The notes: a model not told the origin generated them from the letters alone. A stretch of 64,000 bases of DNA from Musa acuminata AAA Group (GCF_036884655.1 NC_088340.1:26820001-26884000), one strand, 5' to 3'; counted from the first letter of the stretch, positions 35,260 to 47,999 are shown. Program-made: numbers and translations.

Positions 35260-37951
35260 TGCTTTCATAATGTATTAGTTTAGAATTAATTTTCTTAAAA
35301 ATTACATGTTAAAAAAAAAAAAAATATATATATATATATATGATCATGCTTGTAATTTTGAAAATGAAAATGAAAATTGCATGTCTTATGTTAATGCAAG
35401 ATAGAAATCTAATGATTGTACACCTAGTGAGATTAAATCTTATTTATGTGCTTGAGAAGCAAGAATGTATATTTTGATGATTTTCATATTGCTTTTCAGT
35501 GACGATACATGGCTTTTGTCTAGAAGGCTTGATATTTTTCATTGTCTTTATTTGTTAAATATGATGTATGATTTTGATATAAGAATAAAGATTTGAGCAT
35601 TCTATTATAAAGTCAATCATATAAATTAAAACTAAAGAAGTTTTAGGCATTTTTAAGAATCATTCAAAATGATGTTCAATGAAACCTTGCTTAATGTTGC
35701 AATGAAAATATTAAAGTTTTGATACTATGATTTGACGATTTTATGCATGAGATTTTAAAGTTATACTTGATGATTTTTGTGATTGATGGTTTTATGATCC
35801 TAAACGTTGATGCATGTTTTCATTTGACATAAATGAAAAGGCATGCTAACATGAAATCGATCACTTAAGATGAAACACTTAAAAAAAAAGGGGAGAAATA
35901 TATGAATTGATGCTATAAACACTATGCTATGATTATCCCATGCTTGTATCACCAAGAAATATATGATTGCTATCATTGCTATATGCCCTGTATCAAGATA
36001 TCAAACAAAAATTTACATCATACGAGCTGATATCTTACCATGTGATGCAATGCTACACTTGCTAAAATATTCGAAATGTGTACATCATGCCCTGTATCAA
36101 GATATCAAACAAAATCTTGCTTCACAGTTTTACGCATTGATATCTTACCATATGATGAAATGCTACAATTGATGAACACTTGAAATGTAATCCTCTATCT
36201 TATTGATTTTTCAATAAATCTATGCTTGTCATACATGAATTTATTGAATATAATTTTGAGGATGATTTCAGATTTGACAAATGCTTGATTCGTATTTACG
36301 ACATAAGATACACTTTAAATATGAATCATGCATCAATCATGTTAAATGCTTCAATCATTTTCTATCTCTAGAGTTCTCGATTTTGATGAAATACAAGTGA
36401 TTAATTCATTTATGATATCTTGTAAATCACTTGAATTATGAATGAGTTTTTTATGATGTGCTAAAAGAATCACTTAAAAAGAAAATGCTTTTCCCATCTT
36501 ATCGAGATTAATGATTTCATGATATTGTGTGAATCTCGAAATTGATTTTGATGAAATAGTAATAACGTTATTCATGTTATGAATCTTAAAAATGATAATA
36601 TGCATCATGTGATAATATGAATACATGAAACACTTATGATATTCCGTGTATTCATAAAATATTTATCTCATCATCCAATAACTCTTCTTGATATTGCTTA
36701 TGAGATGAAATGAAATAATGCATGAAATACAAATGAGGAGTCAATGATCATGCATAATAGGATGTAATGAATTCTGACATTTAGATACCATCGTTTGAAT
36801 ATCCATGATTATGTTGCCAAAATGATATATCATGAATGCTTGAATATCATGTTTGATATGCTCATGATGATGATTGATTTTTCGGTATCATGCATAAAAA
36901 AAAATGAAATGTAATGTTAATGAATTTGTGCATTGAAACTATAATGATGCATAAATAAGAATGATTACTTACCTTTGTCATAATTTAGAAATTGATGTAA
37001 AGGGTTTTTCCCTTCTTTTTGACAATGACAAAGGGGGAGATAGATTGCTAGCACAATTCAAGAAAAAGGCAAAAATTACAAAAAAGAAGAAATTGCTATC
37101 TTGAACATCACCGATAATTGCTAGCTTGAAATGTCAAGAAAATACAAAAACTTGTTTATTTTCTTGCACATCTAAAGAGAATATGCAAATGTAACACTTG
37201 CCAAATTGTTTGCTTGCCTCATGTAAAACATTATCTCTTGCTAGTTTGGCATTTTGTTAGCTTGCACTTTGCAACGAAAGCAAAAATGACACTTCTCAAA
37301 AGAGAAGAAAGAGCTTGTTATCTTGAACATCACAAGCTTGCCAAACAAAAATTGCAAAAGTGCTATCTTGCCTATCTCAAGAAGCAAAACTTGCATATCG
37401 TAAAAATTTGCTAGCTTGCATGTTATAAAAGTGTTATCTTGTATGCTGTAAAACTTGCATATCTAAAACTTGATAGCTTGAATGTTCTAAGCATGATGTA
37501 ACATTTGCTAAATTTTTCGGCTTCAAAACTGCATGATGATAAAACTTGATATTATGTTTTTCATGCAATAAGTTGAACCAATATCACAAACACTTGATTG
37601 TGGTACTTCTCCTTTTTGTTGATGACAAAGGGGGAGAAGTATTTGATGACATGACATGCATAAGTTTATGCATAAGATCATGATAACGTGTTGCAAGTAT
37701 TCATGATGAATATTGCAATGACTTGAATTCAGTTTGAATTCAAGGTTCTATCAATATGGCATATTGATAGGGGGAGTTTGTTTAAACTCTGGGAGTTAAG
37801 GTTAACTCCGTTTATGATGACATGTTGCTTAGATTTTTGAATCTAAGAGTTTCTATCAATATGGCATATTAATAGGGGGAGTTTGTTTAAACTCCGGGAG
37901 TTAAGTTTAACTCCGTCATCAAGTGGTTGTCATCATCAAAAAGGGGGAGAT
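35260..37951 (+). other. Noncoding interior of gag-only element with repeated polypurine tracts
   Basis: No gene is visible. Direct duplications include 'ccctgtatcaagatatcaaa' at about 35988 and 36090. Another is a block with 'tatcaatatggcatatt(g/a)atag', ggggagtttgtttaaac and a ggagttaa/ttaactcc hairpin at about 37752 and 37857. GGGGGAG tracts occur near 37034, 37630, 37770, 37875 and at the LTR edge (37941-37950), the last being the functional position. The tract 'gatgacaaagggggagaag' matches the minus-strand tract at 25487-25500 of the outer Sirevirus-like element. Confidence 0.7.
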
Positions 37952-40280
37952 TGTTGAATCTCGTATTTTGATGATGAAACTACTTGACATATGTTTATGA
38001 TTTAATCTGCGTTTTGAGTGACGCAGGATGCTTTGATCAGGATGAGACAATTAAAGCAGGAAAATCATGTTGTGCCGGAGGAACATGTCAAAAGATTGGA
38101 CGTCGGGCCGGTAGATCGGTCGACGTATCGACAGAAGGCTTCGGGCAGTGGACTCGGGCATCGGGCCAAGAAGAACGGTTATTGTGCCAAGGATATCGGA
38201 GTTGCGGAGTCAACTGGCCGATTGGGCAATCGGTCGCAGGAGAGGACGATGCGCCGAAGAATCAGACGAAGCATCGAGGGACCAATGACATGCCGGACAA
38301 CTTGGTTAATTGCTTAGGATTAATTGTCTCGATCGAAGTTTTGTTTTAATTGTGCAGGATTAACTATGATAACGATGAAGACATAAAGCAAAACAAAGTG
38401 TCGGAGTCAAGCGCGAAGGATTTGTTGCAAGTTCGAGAGTTCGACGGAAGTTCGAAGGTTCATCGGGAATGCTACCGGAACTAGCCGAGAATGAGTTGGG
38501 AGCTTGCCGAAGGATTTTCTGAAGCTCGCCGGAAGGTTCGTTGGAAGTTCGCGGAGCTCGCCGAGAAAGATCGGAGCTTGCCGAAGAAGCTTGTTGGAAC
38601 TCGCTAAGAACAAATCGTGAAGTCTAGGAGCTTGCCGGGAGTCCGCAGAATGGTTTCCGAGAGTTCATCGGAAGACCGCCGGAAGTTTGCCGGAAGCTCG
38701 CCAGAAGAAGTCTTGACTTGCGGACTTTGTAATAGCTTAGAAAATGTCTTTAAAATCATAGTTAGCACATTAATTAGGGTTAGGATTAGGTGTTAATCCT
38801 ATGACCCAAGTAGGGGCCAATTAGGCCCAAGTTCGGACTGGTTTGGGCCAAGTTTGGAGCCAAACCAAGTGAGCTGAAATAGTGAAAGAGGTGGCACGGC
38901 CCTAGCCATGAGGTGGCACCGCCTGGGCTAAGCCTCCCAGCGAGACTGGGCGGTGCAACCTCCCCAGCCAGGAGGTGGCACCGCCTGAGCTCAGTCTTCG
39001 AGCAAGACTAGGCGGTGCAACCTCCCTGACAGAGAGGTGGCACCGCCTGAGCTCGGTCTTCGAGCTCTGGCAGAGAGGTGCAACCGCCTCAATCAAGAGG
39101 TGGCACCGCCTGGGCTCAGTCTTCGAGCTCTGCCAGGCGGTGCAACCTCTCCAGTCAAGAGGTGCAACCGCCTGATCCCGGAATTCCGGGATTTAATCGT
39201 TTTGAGCTCCAAATTTGAATTGGGTTGGGGCCTATAAATACCCCACCCATTCAGCACAAAAAAAAAAAAGAACTTACCCGAAATCTTGATCTTTTCAGTG
39301 GTTCTTAGAGCTCAAAACTGCTAGTTTTCCTCCTCCTTCTGTTCTTCAAGTTTGAGTTGTAAAGAGAGGAGAGAAAACATCTGTAAGGGTTGTCTCCTAA
39401 GCCCGTCAAAAGGAGTGAATCTGTAAGAGGGTAGTTGGCCTTCGCCTATTGAAGGAAGGCCTCTAGTTGACGTCGGTAACCTCATCGGTGGAGGAAGCCA
39501 AAAGTGGAGTAGGTCAAGACTGACCGAACCACTCTAAATCTCTGGTTTGCGTTTATTTTGAGCACTTTATCATTACTGCAAACCTCCTACATAGCTACTG
39601 CTCTCTGCGCTTTTACGAACGAGTTCTGTGCAGTTTACGTTCACGTCTTAATTCCATTTACAAACTGCAAACTGCTCTTTGCGCTTTTACGAACGAATTC
39701 TGTGCAGTTTACGTTTACGTCTTGATTCCATCTACAAACTGCAAACTATCTCTCTGCGCTTTTACGAATGAGTTCTGTGTAGTTTACGTTTACATCTTGA
39801 TTTCACTTACAACTGCAAATTTACGTTTACGTCTTGATTTCATTTACAACTACAAACTGTCTTCTGCGCTTTTACGAACAAGGTTCTGTGCAGTTTACGT
39901 TTACGTCTTGATTTCATTTAGAACTGCAAACTGTCATCTGCGTTTAGACGCAAACTACGTTTAGACGCAAACTGCGTTTAGACGTAAACTGCGCTTAGAC
40001 GCAAACTGCGTTTAGACGCAAACTGCGTTTAGACGTAAACTGCGCTTAGACGCAAACTGTGTTTAGACGCAAACTGCGCTTAGACGCAAACTGTGTTTAG
40101 ACGCAAACTGCGCTTAGACGCAATCTGCGCTTAGACGCAAACTGCACTTAGATACAAACTGTGAATCAGCTTTTGCATCATAATAGTTTCTATCGAATGA
40201 ACGTAGCTTTCGGTTTTAATCGCTGTAAAATTTCCGCTGCACTAATTCACCCCCCCCTCTTAGTGCTCTCGATCCTAACA
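37952..40280 (+). repeat. 3' LTR of gag-only element (2329 bp)
   Basis: It starts TGTTGAATCTCG and ends GATCCTAACA, followed by the TSD GTACT. It is nearly identical to the 5' LTR. A deletion of about 50 bp near 39820 removes part of a 74-bp unit, and the 17-bp array has 13 units against 14. Confidence 0.93.
39599..40161 (+). repeat. 74-bp then 17-bp tandem arrays in 3' LTR
   Basis: Same organisation as at 33476-34083. One 74-bp unit is partly deleted at about 39820, and the 17-bp motif runs from 39940 to 40161 in 13 units. Confidence 0.9.
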
Positions 40281-40285
40281 GTACT

Positions 40286-40943
40286 ACCGCCTAACAGTGC
40301 TCAAAGACCGAGCTTAGGCAGTACCACCACCTAACAGGGGCGATACCACTGCCCAGAAATCTTGGGAGACCGAGTCTCCCGGTGGTGCCACCGTCGGCCC
40401 TAGCGGTGCCACCACCGGCCAAAATTTCAAGGGCCGAATGAGCTGTTCCATTCGGCCCAATTTGGGTCTGTTAAGGGCCCAGTTGGCTCCTGATTAAGTT
40501 AGTGGGATCACCTCCCAATCCTAACTTAATCTATACTCTAACTATGACAATTAAGACATCATTACTACAATTCGTGTTCCGGTGCGTCAATCATTTCTTC
40601 CGGCGAGCTTCCGGCGAACTTCCGACAAACATCCGATGAACCCTCGGCAATGCTCCGATGGACTCTCGGCAAGCTCCTGGACTTTGCAATGATCTTCTTG
40701 GCAAGTTCCGACGAGCTTCTATGGCAAGCTCCTGGACTTCTCGGTCGGTTCCCGCAGAATTCCGATGAACGTCCGGACTTCCGACGAACTCTCGAACTCC
40801 CAATGTGATTTTGGTCTTGACTCCAACATAACACCTACGGCATGTCTTATTGCCATTGTAGTTAATCCTGCACACTTTTCTCAACATATAGATTAGATCA
40901 ACAAATGACAATTAACTTCATCATCAAAATCCGAGATTTAACA
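40286..40943 (-). repeat. 5' LTR of Sirevirus-like element, second half
   Basis: It continues the LTR broken at 31821 (tactaccgcctaacag, then 'gccgaatgagctgttcca'), parallel to about 24380-25096. It ends GATTTAACA, then the TSD GGAGT. Confidence 0.9.
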
Positions 40944-40948
40944 GGAGT

Positions 40949-41677
40949 GCCCACAAAAATAGGCACTCAATGCTTTAACAACTTCCATCAATCCCCCCAA
41001 ATCGGACAAGGGCAAGGCTGTCACTCTTAGTTTGAGTAGTTCTGAATCCAGTAGTGATGATGAGTAGTCGCAAGGACCCCAGATGGAAGTAATGTGTTTG
41101 TTGAACGCTATAAAAATCAGGAAGTGGCGAGCTGATGTACGTAGACATTAAGCTCAATGGCCAAACAACCCATGCAATGGTGGACACAAGCGCTATCCAC
41201 AATTTTATTACCGATCGAAAAGCAAAGCGACTTGGGCTGATCTTGGAGAAGAGCCCGAGTCGAATGAAGGCGGTGAACTTGGAGGCTAGGCGAATCTCTG
41301 GGTTGGCAAAGGGAGTTCCCATCAAGATCGGAACATGGAGCAGGAGCACAAACATGATAGTGGTGCCACTAGATGACTTCCAAGTGATTCTTGGAATGGA
41401 ATTTATGCATGCGACGAAGTTAGTGTCAATATCGTTCCTTAACTCCCTATGTGTGATGGGAGGTGACGACCCCTCTGTGGTTCCTGTCTCTCGGAGGGGA
41501 ACCAAGGAACCCCAACATATATCGGCATTACAACTGAAGAAAGGGGTACGAAAAGGTGAACTGACATTCGTGGCTGCTATGAAGCTAGAGCCACTCGACA
41601 AGAAGGTCATTCATGAACCTACTATGGTGACGAGTGTCCTAAAAGAGTTCAATGGCGTCATGAACCTACTGTGGTGA
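40949..41677 (+). pseudogene. Chromovirus gag end and protease
   Basis: The first bases complete the zinc knuckle broken at 23580 (ECPQK, then a stop). An acidic tail LSSSESSSDDE and another stop follow. The protease frame 41135-41677 reads MYVDIKLNGQTTHAMVDTSA, then IHNFITDRKAKRLGL and VILGMEF. The active-site motif is DTSA, where DTGA or DSGA is expected, so the catalytic glycine is lost. A duplicated 'gaacctactatggtgacgag' near 41618/41664 adds to the damage. Confidence 0.88.
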
Positions 41678-41713
41678 CGAGTGTCCTAGAAGACTCTTCC
41701 GCCATGCAGAGGC

Positions 41714-42597
41714 GTGGATCATAACATCGAGCTGGAGCCAAGAGTGAAGCCTCCAGTGAGACCACCCTACTATAAGCCCCTACTAGAGTTGGCAGAACTC
41801 AAAAAGCAGTTAGGTGAACTACTAAGCAGTGGTCTCATTCGCAGCTCTAAAGCACCATTCGGAACTTCAGTTCTCTTCCAAAAGAAACAAGATGGGAGCC
41901 TCCGACTATGCATTGATTACCGAGCCCTCAACAAAATAACGACAAAGAACAAGTATCCCATCCCACTCATTGCGGACTTGTTCGACCAGTTGGGCAAAGC
42001 CAAGTATTTCTTAAAACTCGACCTTCGATCAGGATATTGGCAGGTGCGCATTGCTGAAGGCGACGAAGCGAAGACTACCTGTGTGACCAGGTATGGAGCA
42101 TTTGAGTTCTTAGTGATGCCTTTCGACTTAACCAATGCTCTAGCCATGTTCTGTACTCTCACAAACCAGCTATTCAAGGAGTATTTCGATAAGTTCGTGG
42201 TCGTCTACTTAAACGATATCATCGTCTACAGTTAAACGCTCGAGGAGCATGTCAAGAACCTTCGAACAATCTTCAAGGTTCTCAGGGAGAACACTTTGTT
42301 CATGAAATGGGAGAAATGCTACTTTGCTCAAACGGAGATCTTATTCTTGGGGCATCGAATCGGTAATGGCTCCATTCAGATGGACAAATCGAAGGTTCAA
42401 GCGGTTGCGGAATGGCGAACTCCAAAGAAGGTGCCAGAGTTGAGATCCTTCCTTGGCTTCGTCAACTACTATCGATGCTTCATAGCGGGGTATTCGAAGC
42501 GTGCAACTCCACTGACGGAGTTGCTGAAGAAGGAGCATCCTTAGAGGTGGTCTAATAAATGTGAAATTACATTCCAAGATCTGAAGGCTGTTGTGTT
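41714..42597 (+). pseudogene. Chromovirus reverse transcriptase (broken)
   Basis: Frame 41714-42235 carries [20 protein letters not shown], then [28 protein letters not shown] and [12 protein letters not shown] before a stop. The catalytic pair is ND in place of DD. It resumes at 42296-42544 with [15 protein letters not shown] and [12 protein letters not shown], meets a stop, and leads to ITFQDLKAVVLE at 42597. There the copia element enters; the text continues EPVLKL at 51508. Confidence 0.9.
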
Positions 42598-42602
42598 GGA
42601 AG

Positions 42603-44173
42603 TGTTGGGAAATCTGGGGGCGACATCACATGCGTAGAGGAAGTACAAAAAAACAAAATCTTCTATTCCCAAAGAGATATTTGTCGTCGTGCAAAGATTG
42701 GTGCGCAAAATCCGTGAAACTTAAAACTGCGTATAGAGTAGATTGTGTTACCTAGGGAGATCGTATATCCTTGTTTCCTTACAGATCTTTAGGAGAGGGT
42801 GAAGGAGGTTAAGCATCCTCCTCTCTAGCGGTGATCTACATAGTAGGGCTGCGATGACGCTCCTCAAAACTCTAGGCCTGCTCTGAGGTGGAGAGGGGGA
42901 GGAGAATAGGAGAGGCAAGCAAAGGCTCTAGCCTATGAGGCTCTGAATCCCTCCTATATATAGAGGCCCCCTGTCAAAACCTAATGGATCCTCCCCTAGT
43001 GGGTATTGGATCTGCATCTAATTACCCAAGCCTTTTAGATTAGTGGATCTCTATCCAATAATCTCTCATGGGCTCTTATTGGATCTCATCTATGGGATCC
43101 AATAATTCAGGAGTTTTTTGGATATCCAATAAGATAGGAGCTCCGGCAGATATCTCATATCCGAACCTCTACTCATCGCAATGCCTACCATATGTGTGTG
43201 ACCCTCTAGGCCCAATATCGAGCTGACCGTGAGTCATACCTGTCAGAACTCCTTCTAATTTAGTGAATTATTATCTCTATAATAATTCACTCGACTCATC
43301 AACTACGGACGTACTAGGCCACTACGCCGTAGTCCCCAAACGAAATAGGAGAATCCAATCCATTATCCAATCCATTAGATATGTCTGTCCTCAGTTACCG
43401 TATACCTATAGTCCCTCATCCATTTAATATCCTAGAGATCGTATGTAGAGCATGATGCTGTCAGACCCATATGGTTTCTGCTCAAGTCTCGCTCTAATCG
43501 GATTCTCTCGGAGAACTCTTTCTCTCTTAACTCGAATGACCCTGGCTAGGGATTTGTTTGAGTAAGAACACATGGGATATTACTTTTATGATGCCAAGAG
43601 TGGATGATCCTCTATCGACACTCAATAGCCCTCGTAAGGTCGACTGCCACTCATAATGACCAGCTATACTAGATCTGGGATAGCCAAACCTATAAGTCTG
43701 GTATCAAAGAGTGGAGCACTCATATAGGACATCCTTGGTGTCTAAAGTCTAAGGACCAGATACACCACTAGGACTACGAAATTATTGTCTAACAATAAGG
43801 CATCATCAACCATCCAGCATCTCGTAAGTGGATCAATCAGTGAACTCATTCTTCAATGAGCACATGTACTGTATCCCTAGTGCCCCCACACGAGCAGTTA
43901 TGAGACCAGCTGCATCCATCGTATGGACAGGTATACAGCACACTAGTATGTCCGGTTATCACGATGTCCTTCTCGAGTAACCTATGACCGGAATTATTCA
44001 CTCATTATCGTGATCTCATCACGATCCAAGGACATCACAATATATACATGCATATATGCAATAGTTAATATAAAGTGATAAATACCAAAATATAATAAGC
44101 AAAAAAAGATTCTGTGTCAAGTCACATATGTCATCACTCACGTGATTGGCTTATTGGGCACCTATGACTAGTA
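42603..44173 (-). repeat. 3' LTR of copia element (1571 bp)
   Basis: On the plus strand it starts TGTTGGGAAATCTGG and ends CTATGACTAGTA. The same TA end is present in the other LTR. The minus-strand polypurine tract GGTCAAGTGGGAGAT lies at 44174-44188. Confidence 0.92.
42955..42962 (-). promoter_or_regulatory. Probable LTR TATA box of copia element
   Basis: Palindromic TATATATA in the minus-strand context gggcctctatatataggagg. The equivalent site in the other LTR (50253-50260) has drifted to TATTTATA on the plus strand. Confidence 0.55.
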
Positions 44174-44193
44174 ATCTCCCACTTGACCTAAAA

Positions 44194-47121
44194 TCAATCA
44201 CCTGTGTGTCTGATCCCCATCAGACCCTTATGATACTCAAAGACAATCTGAGACAATGGCTTTGTCAGTGGATATGCAATGTTATCTTCGGATGGAACTC
44301 TTTCCACTGCTACATCTCCTCGGGTTATGATCTCTCTGATAAGGTGAAACCTCCTCAGAACATGCTTAGATTTCTGATGAGACCTAGGTTCCTTCGCTTG
44401 AGTAATCGCCTCGTTGTTGTTGCAATATAAGGAGATCGGCTCCTCGCTACCCGGCACGACTCTCAAATCTGTGATGAACTTCTTCAACTAGACTCCCTCC
44501 TTTGCTGCATCTGATGCAGAAATGTACTCTGCCACTATGGTCAAGTCAATAGTATTATCTTGTTTGGAACTCTTCCAGCACATTGCTCCTCCATTCAAGG
44601 TATACACGTACCCCGAATTCGACTTGCTATCATCGACATCAGATTGAAAACTTAAGTCTGTGTAGCCTTCAACCTTAAGGCTACTATCTCCATATACTAG
44701 TAAAAGATTCTTAGTCCTTCTCAAGTACTTAAGGATACACTTTACTACTTTCCAGTGCTCCAAGCCTGGATCCGCCTGATACATGCTCGTGACACTCAGA
44801 GCATGCGCTATATCAGGCCTAGTACATAGCATGACATACATGATAGACCCTATTGCTGAGGCATAAGGTATCATATCCATGTTTGCCCTTACTTCTGGAG
44901 TCTTTGGGGACATACTTGTAGAAAGCGATATCCCATGTCTCATCGGTATGAGACCTCTCTTGGAATTTTCCATGCCAAACCTTTTGACAATGGTTTCTAT
45001 GTACCTAGATTGGGACAAGCCAAGCATTCTCTTGGATCTATCTCTATAGATTCTAATCCCCAAGATATAGGATACTTCCCCTAAGTCCTTCATGGAGAAG
45101 TGTCTAGATAACCAAGCCTTTACTATGGATAGCATTCCTACGTCATTCCCAATGATCAGGATGTCATCCACATATAACACCAAAAAGGTGATAGCGCTCC
45201 CACTTACCTTCTTGTATACACAATGCTCATCTTCGTTCTTAATGAAGTCATAAGATCTAATTGCCTCATCAAATCTTATATTCAACTTCGGGAAGCTTGC
45301 TTTAGTCTATAATGGATCTAAATAACCTGTACACCTTATCTGGGCAGTTCCTGGACACGAATCCCTCAAGTTGTATCATATACACCTCCTCCTTGAGGTT
45401 CCCATTGAGGAATACAGTTTTCACATCCATTTGCCAGATCTTATAATCATAATACGCTACAATAGCTAATAGAATTCAAATGGATTTTAGCATTACTACG
45501 GGTGAGAAGGTTTTGTCATAGTCAACACCTTGCCTTTCACGATACCCCTTAGCCTCTAGCCTTGCTTTATAGGTCTCTATCTTTCCATCTACTCCGATCT
45601 TTTTCTTAAAGATCCACTTATAACCGATGGGTACAATACCCTCGGGCGCATCAACTAGGTTTCAAACCTTGTTGAAGTATATGGAATCTATCTCAGAATT
45701 CATGGCTTCTTATCATTTCCCGGAGTCTATACTCATAATAGCCTCCTCGTAGGTTTGAGGATCAATATCCTCAACATCCTTTCCTCTAATATATCCCACA
45801 TATCTCTCAGGAGGATGGGATACTCTGCCAGACCTATGTAAAGTTGAAACTTGTGTATTAGGTACCTAAACAGACTCGGGCTGTAGAGTGGTGCTTGAGC
45901 TTGGTTCTCCAACCTCGCTCAACTCTATCATGCTCCCACTATCTCCGTCAAGAATGTGTTCCTTCTCAAGAAACACTACTCTCCTGGCTATAAAGACCTT
46001 TTGGTCCTCGAGATGATAGAAATAATACCCACAAGTTTCCTTGGGGTATCCCACAAATTTGCATCGCTCTGTCTTCGATTATAACTTATCGGGGTTGTGT
46101 CTTTTAACATGGGTAGGGTAGCCCTAAATCTTAACAACCTTAAGATTGGGCTTCTTCCCTTTCCATATCTCATATGGTGTAGACACTACCGACTTAGCTG
46201 GAACTCTGTTCAGAAGGTAAGCTGCGGTCTCTAGGACATATCTCTAGAATGAGATAGGTAGGTCAACGAAACTCATCATGGACCGAACCATATCTAATAG
46301 CGTACGATTTCTCCTTTCAGAGACACCATTGAGCTGAGGTGTATAAAGAGGTATCCATTGGGATAATATCCCATGGTCCTTGAGGAACTAAGTAAACTCT
46401 GTACTTAAGTACTCACCTCCTCGATCTGATCGAAGAGTCTTAATACTCTTTCCAGTCTGGTTCTCCACCTCATTCTTATACTCTCTGAATTTCTCAAAGG
46501 CCTCGGACTTGTACTTCATTAAGTACATATATCCAGGCCTCGGACTTATACTTCATGAAATAGGAGTAACCCCCAATGGCATGAGTTGACATGGGTCCAC
46601 ATACATCACTATGTATGAGTTCCAACAGCTCAGTGGCTCTCTCTCCAGTTCCACTAAATGGAGAGTTGGTCAGTTTTCCACGAAGGCAAGGCTCACAGTT
46701 GCATATGACTCATAGTCGAATGGATCTAGATATCCATCATTTAGTAATTTTTGAATCGTTTCTTCATGGATGTGACCTATAGCCTACAATGCCACAAGTA
46801 TGCACTGTTCATCTCATCTCGTTTCCTCTTGGACACACTTACATTCATGATATGTGGAGTAGTGTCTAGTATAAATAAATCATTATGCAATATTCCTTTC
46901 GTGATGATCTCATCATCTAATAATATCGAACAACCATTGTTCTCAAAAACTAATTTATATCCACTAACTATCAAACATGAAATGGAGATAATATTTTTGA
47001 TAATAGAAGGAACAAAATAACATGCATCTAATGTAATAAAAGCTCCACCAGGCAGATGTAGGGCGACCTCGCCAACAGCTACTACAGTAACTTTTGCTCC
47101 ATTACCTATCTTGAGGTCCAT
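44194..47121 (-). pseudogene. Broken pol of copia element
   Basis: Minus strand, in order. The protease/pre-integrase frame 47121-46777 holds LHLPGGAFITLDACYFVP and ending YLWHCRL. Integrase-derived pieces run to about 45866. An RT lead-in lies at 45720-45300 with stops. The long frame 45285-44488 carries FLVLYVDDILIIGND, FSMKDLGEVSYILGI and the RNase H entry YTDLSFQSDVDD. After one stop, 44487-44194 carries LYCNNNEAITQAKEPRSHQK and LTKPLS. The short direct duplication 'ggcctcggacttgtacttca' at about 46500/46537 breaks the integrase region. Confidence 0.88.
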
Positions 47122-47312
47122 CTCGCCTCTCTCTATCTCCTAGGCCTTGCTAGAACCTACAACGAATTGCATATATGATAAGCACTACCGGTATCCAATA
47201 CTCATGTGTTATCATAAGAGTCTGACAAATGGAGACTGATCATGAATGTACCTAAAGCTTCACCAAACTTTTGTTTCACCCTTTCTACAAGGTACTCTTT
47301 GCAATTCCTCTT

Positions 47313-47990
47313 CTAGTGCCCATCTTTGCCACAATGGAAGCATTGGCCTTTTTCCTTTGTTGGGTCTTTCTTAGCAACCTTTGCTTTACCTGGTCTGCCC
47401 TTGTCCTTTCCCTTCTTAAGGGACTTTTCTGCTTTCCTTTTCTTTCTGGTCTCACTAGTGTAGAGAACTGGCTTCTCTTTCTTAATAGTACTCTCTGCCT
47501 CCCTCAACATATTGAGGACCTCTAAGAGAGTCGCCTCAAGCTTGTTCATATTAAAATTCATTATGAACTGTGAAAAAGAATCTGGTAGGGATTGAAGCAT
47601 AATATCCACACACAAGTTATCCTCTAGGACCATTCCTAGAATTGTGAGTTTCTTTATCCACTTAATCATTTTTAGGACATGGTTCTGAACTAGTGTCCCC
47701 TTAGTCAGCCTAGCGCAGAAGAGGCTCTTGGATATCTCATATCGTTGAGTCCTTCCCTGTTCCTCAAACAATTTGCGGACATGTAAGAGAATGGATTTGG
47801 CATCCATCTTTTCATATTGTCTCTGTAACTCAGGAGTCATAGAGCCCAACATATAGCACTGAGCAAGAGTGGAGTCATCAATGTACTTCACGTAACGAGC
47901 AATCTCATTCTCCTTACCCCTTTCTTGGGCGTAGGCATCACTGTATCAAGGACGTACACGATTTTCTCCATCGTGAGAACAATTCTCAAG
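47313..47990 (-). pseudogene. Broken gag of copia element
   Basis: The minus-strand frame 47891-47313 has [50 protein letters not shown] and [14 protein letters not shown] lysine-rich stretch and the start of a CCHC knuckle (CFHCGKDGH) follow, then a break. The N-terminal part upstream of 47891 is in another frame. Confidence 0.85.
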
Positions 47991-47999
47991 TTGTGGAGC

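Larger units (their letters stand above)
31822..40280 (+). mobile_element. Gag-only Sirevirus-like LTR retrotransposon (non-autonomous), youngest in the nest
   Basis: LTRs 31822-34204 and 37952-40280 are flanked by a perfect TSD, GTACT (31817-31821 and 40281-40285), inside the LTR of another element. A PBS at 34207 and a polypurine tract at 37939-37950 are intact. The only coding frame is a 334-aa gag; protease, integrase, RT and RNase H are all absent. About 2.7 kb of A/T-rich noncoding DNA with repeated GGGGGAG tracts fills the rest. The LTRs are almost identical by eye, and this element interrupts another that itself interrupts others, so it is a late insertion. The layout fits the class called TR-GAG. 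Confidence 0.93.
23581..40943 (-). mobile_element. Ty1/copia Sirevirus-like element, minus strand, itself interrupted
   Basis: The element is flanked by a perfect TSD, GGAGT (23576-23580 and 40944-40948), splitting the chromovirus zinc knuckle. The left LTR is 23581-25096. The right LTR is 31038-31821 plus 40286-40943, broken by the insertion at 31822-40280. The interior reads on the minus strand: PBS (31024-31035), gag with CCHC knuckle, PR, integrase, RT and RNase H. After these comes about 1.3 kb of noncoding DNA with polypurine tracts. Gene order INT before RT is diagnostic of Ty1/copia. The Gag type, long 3' noncoding part and repeated GGGGGAG tracts point to the Sirevirus lineage. All frames carry stops. 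Confidence 0.92.
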
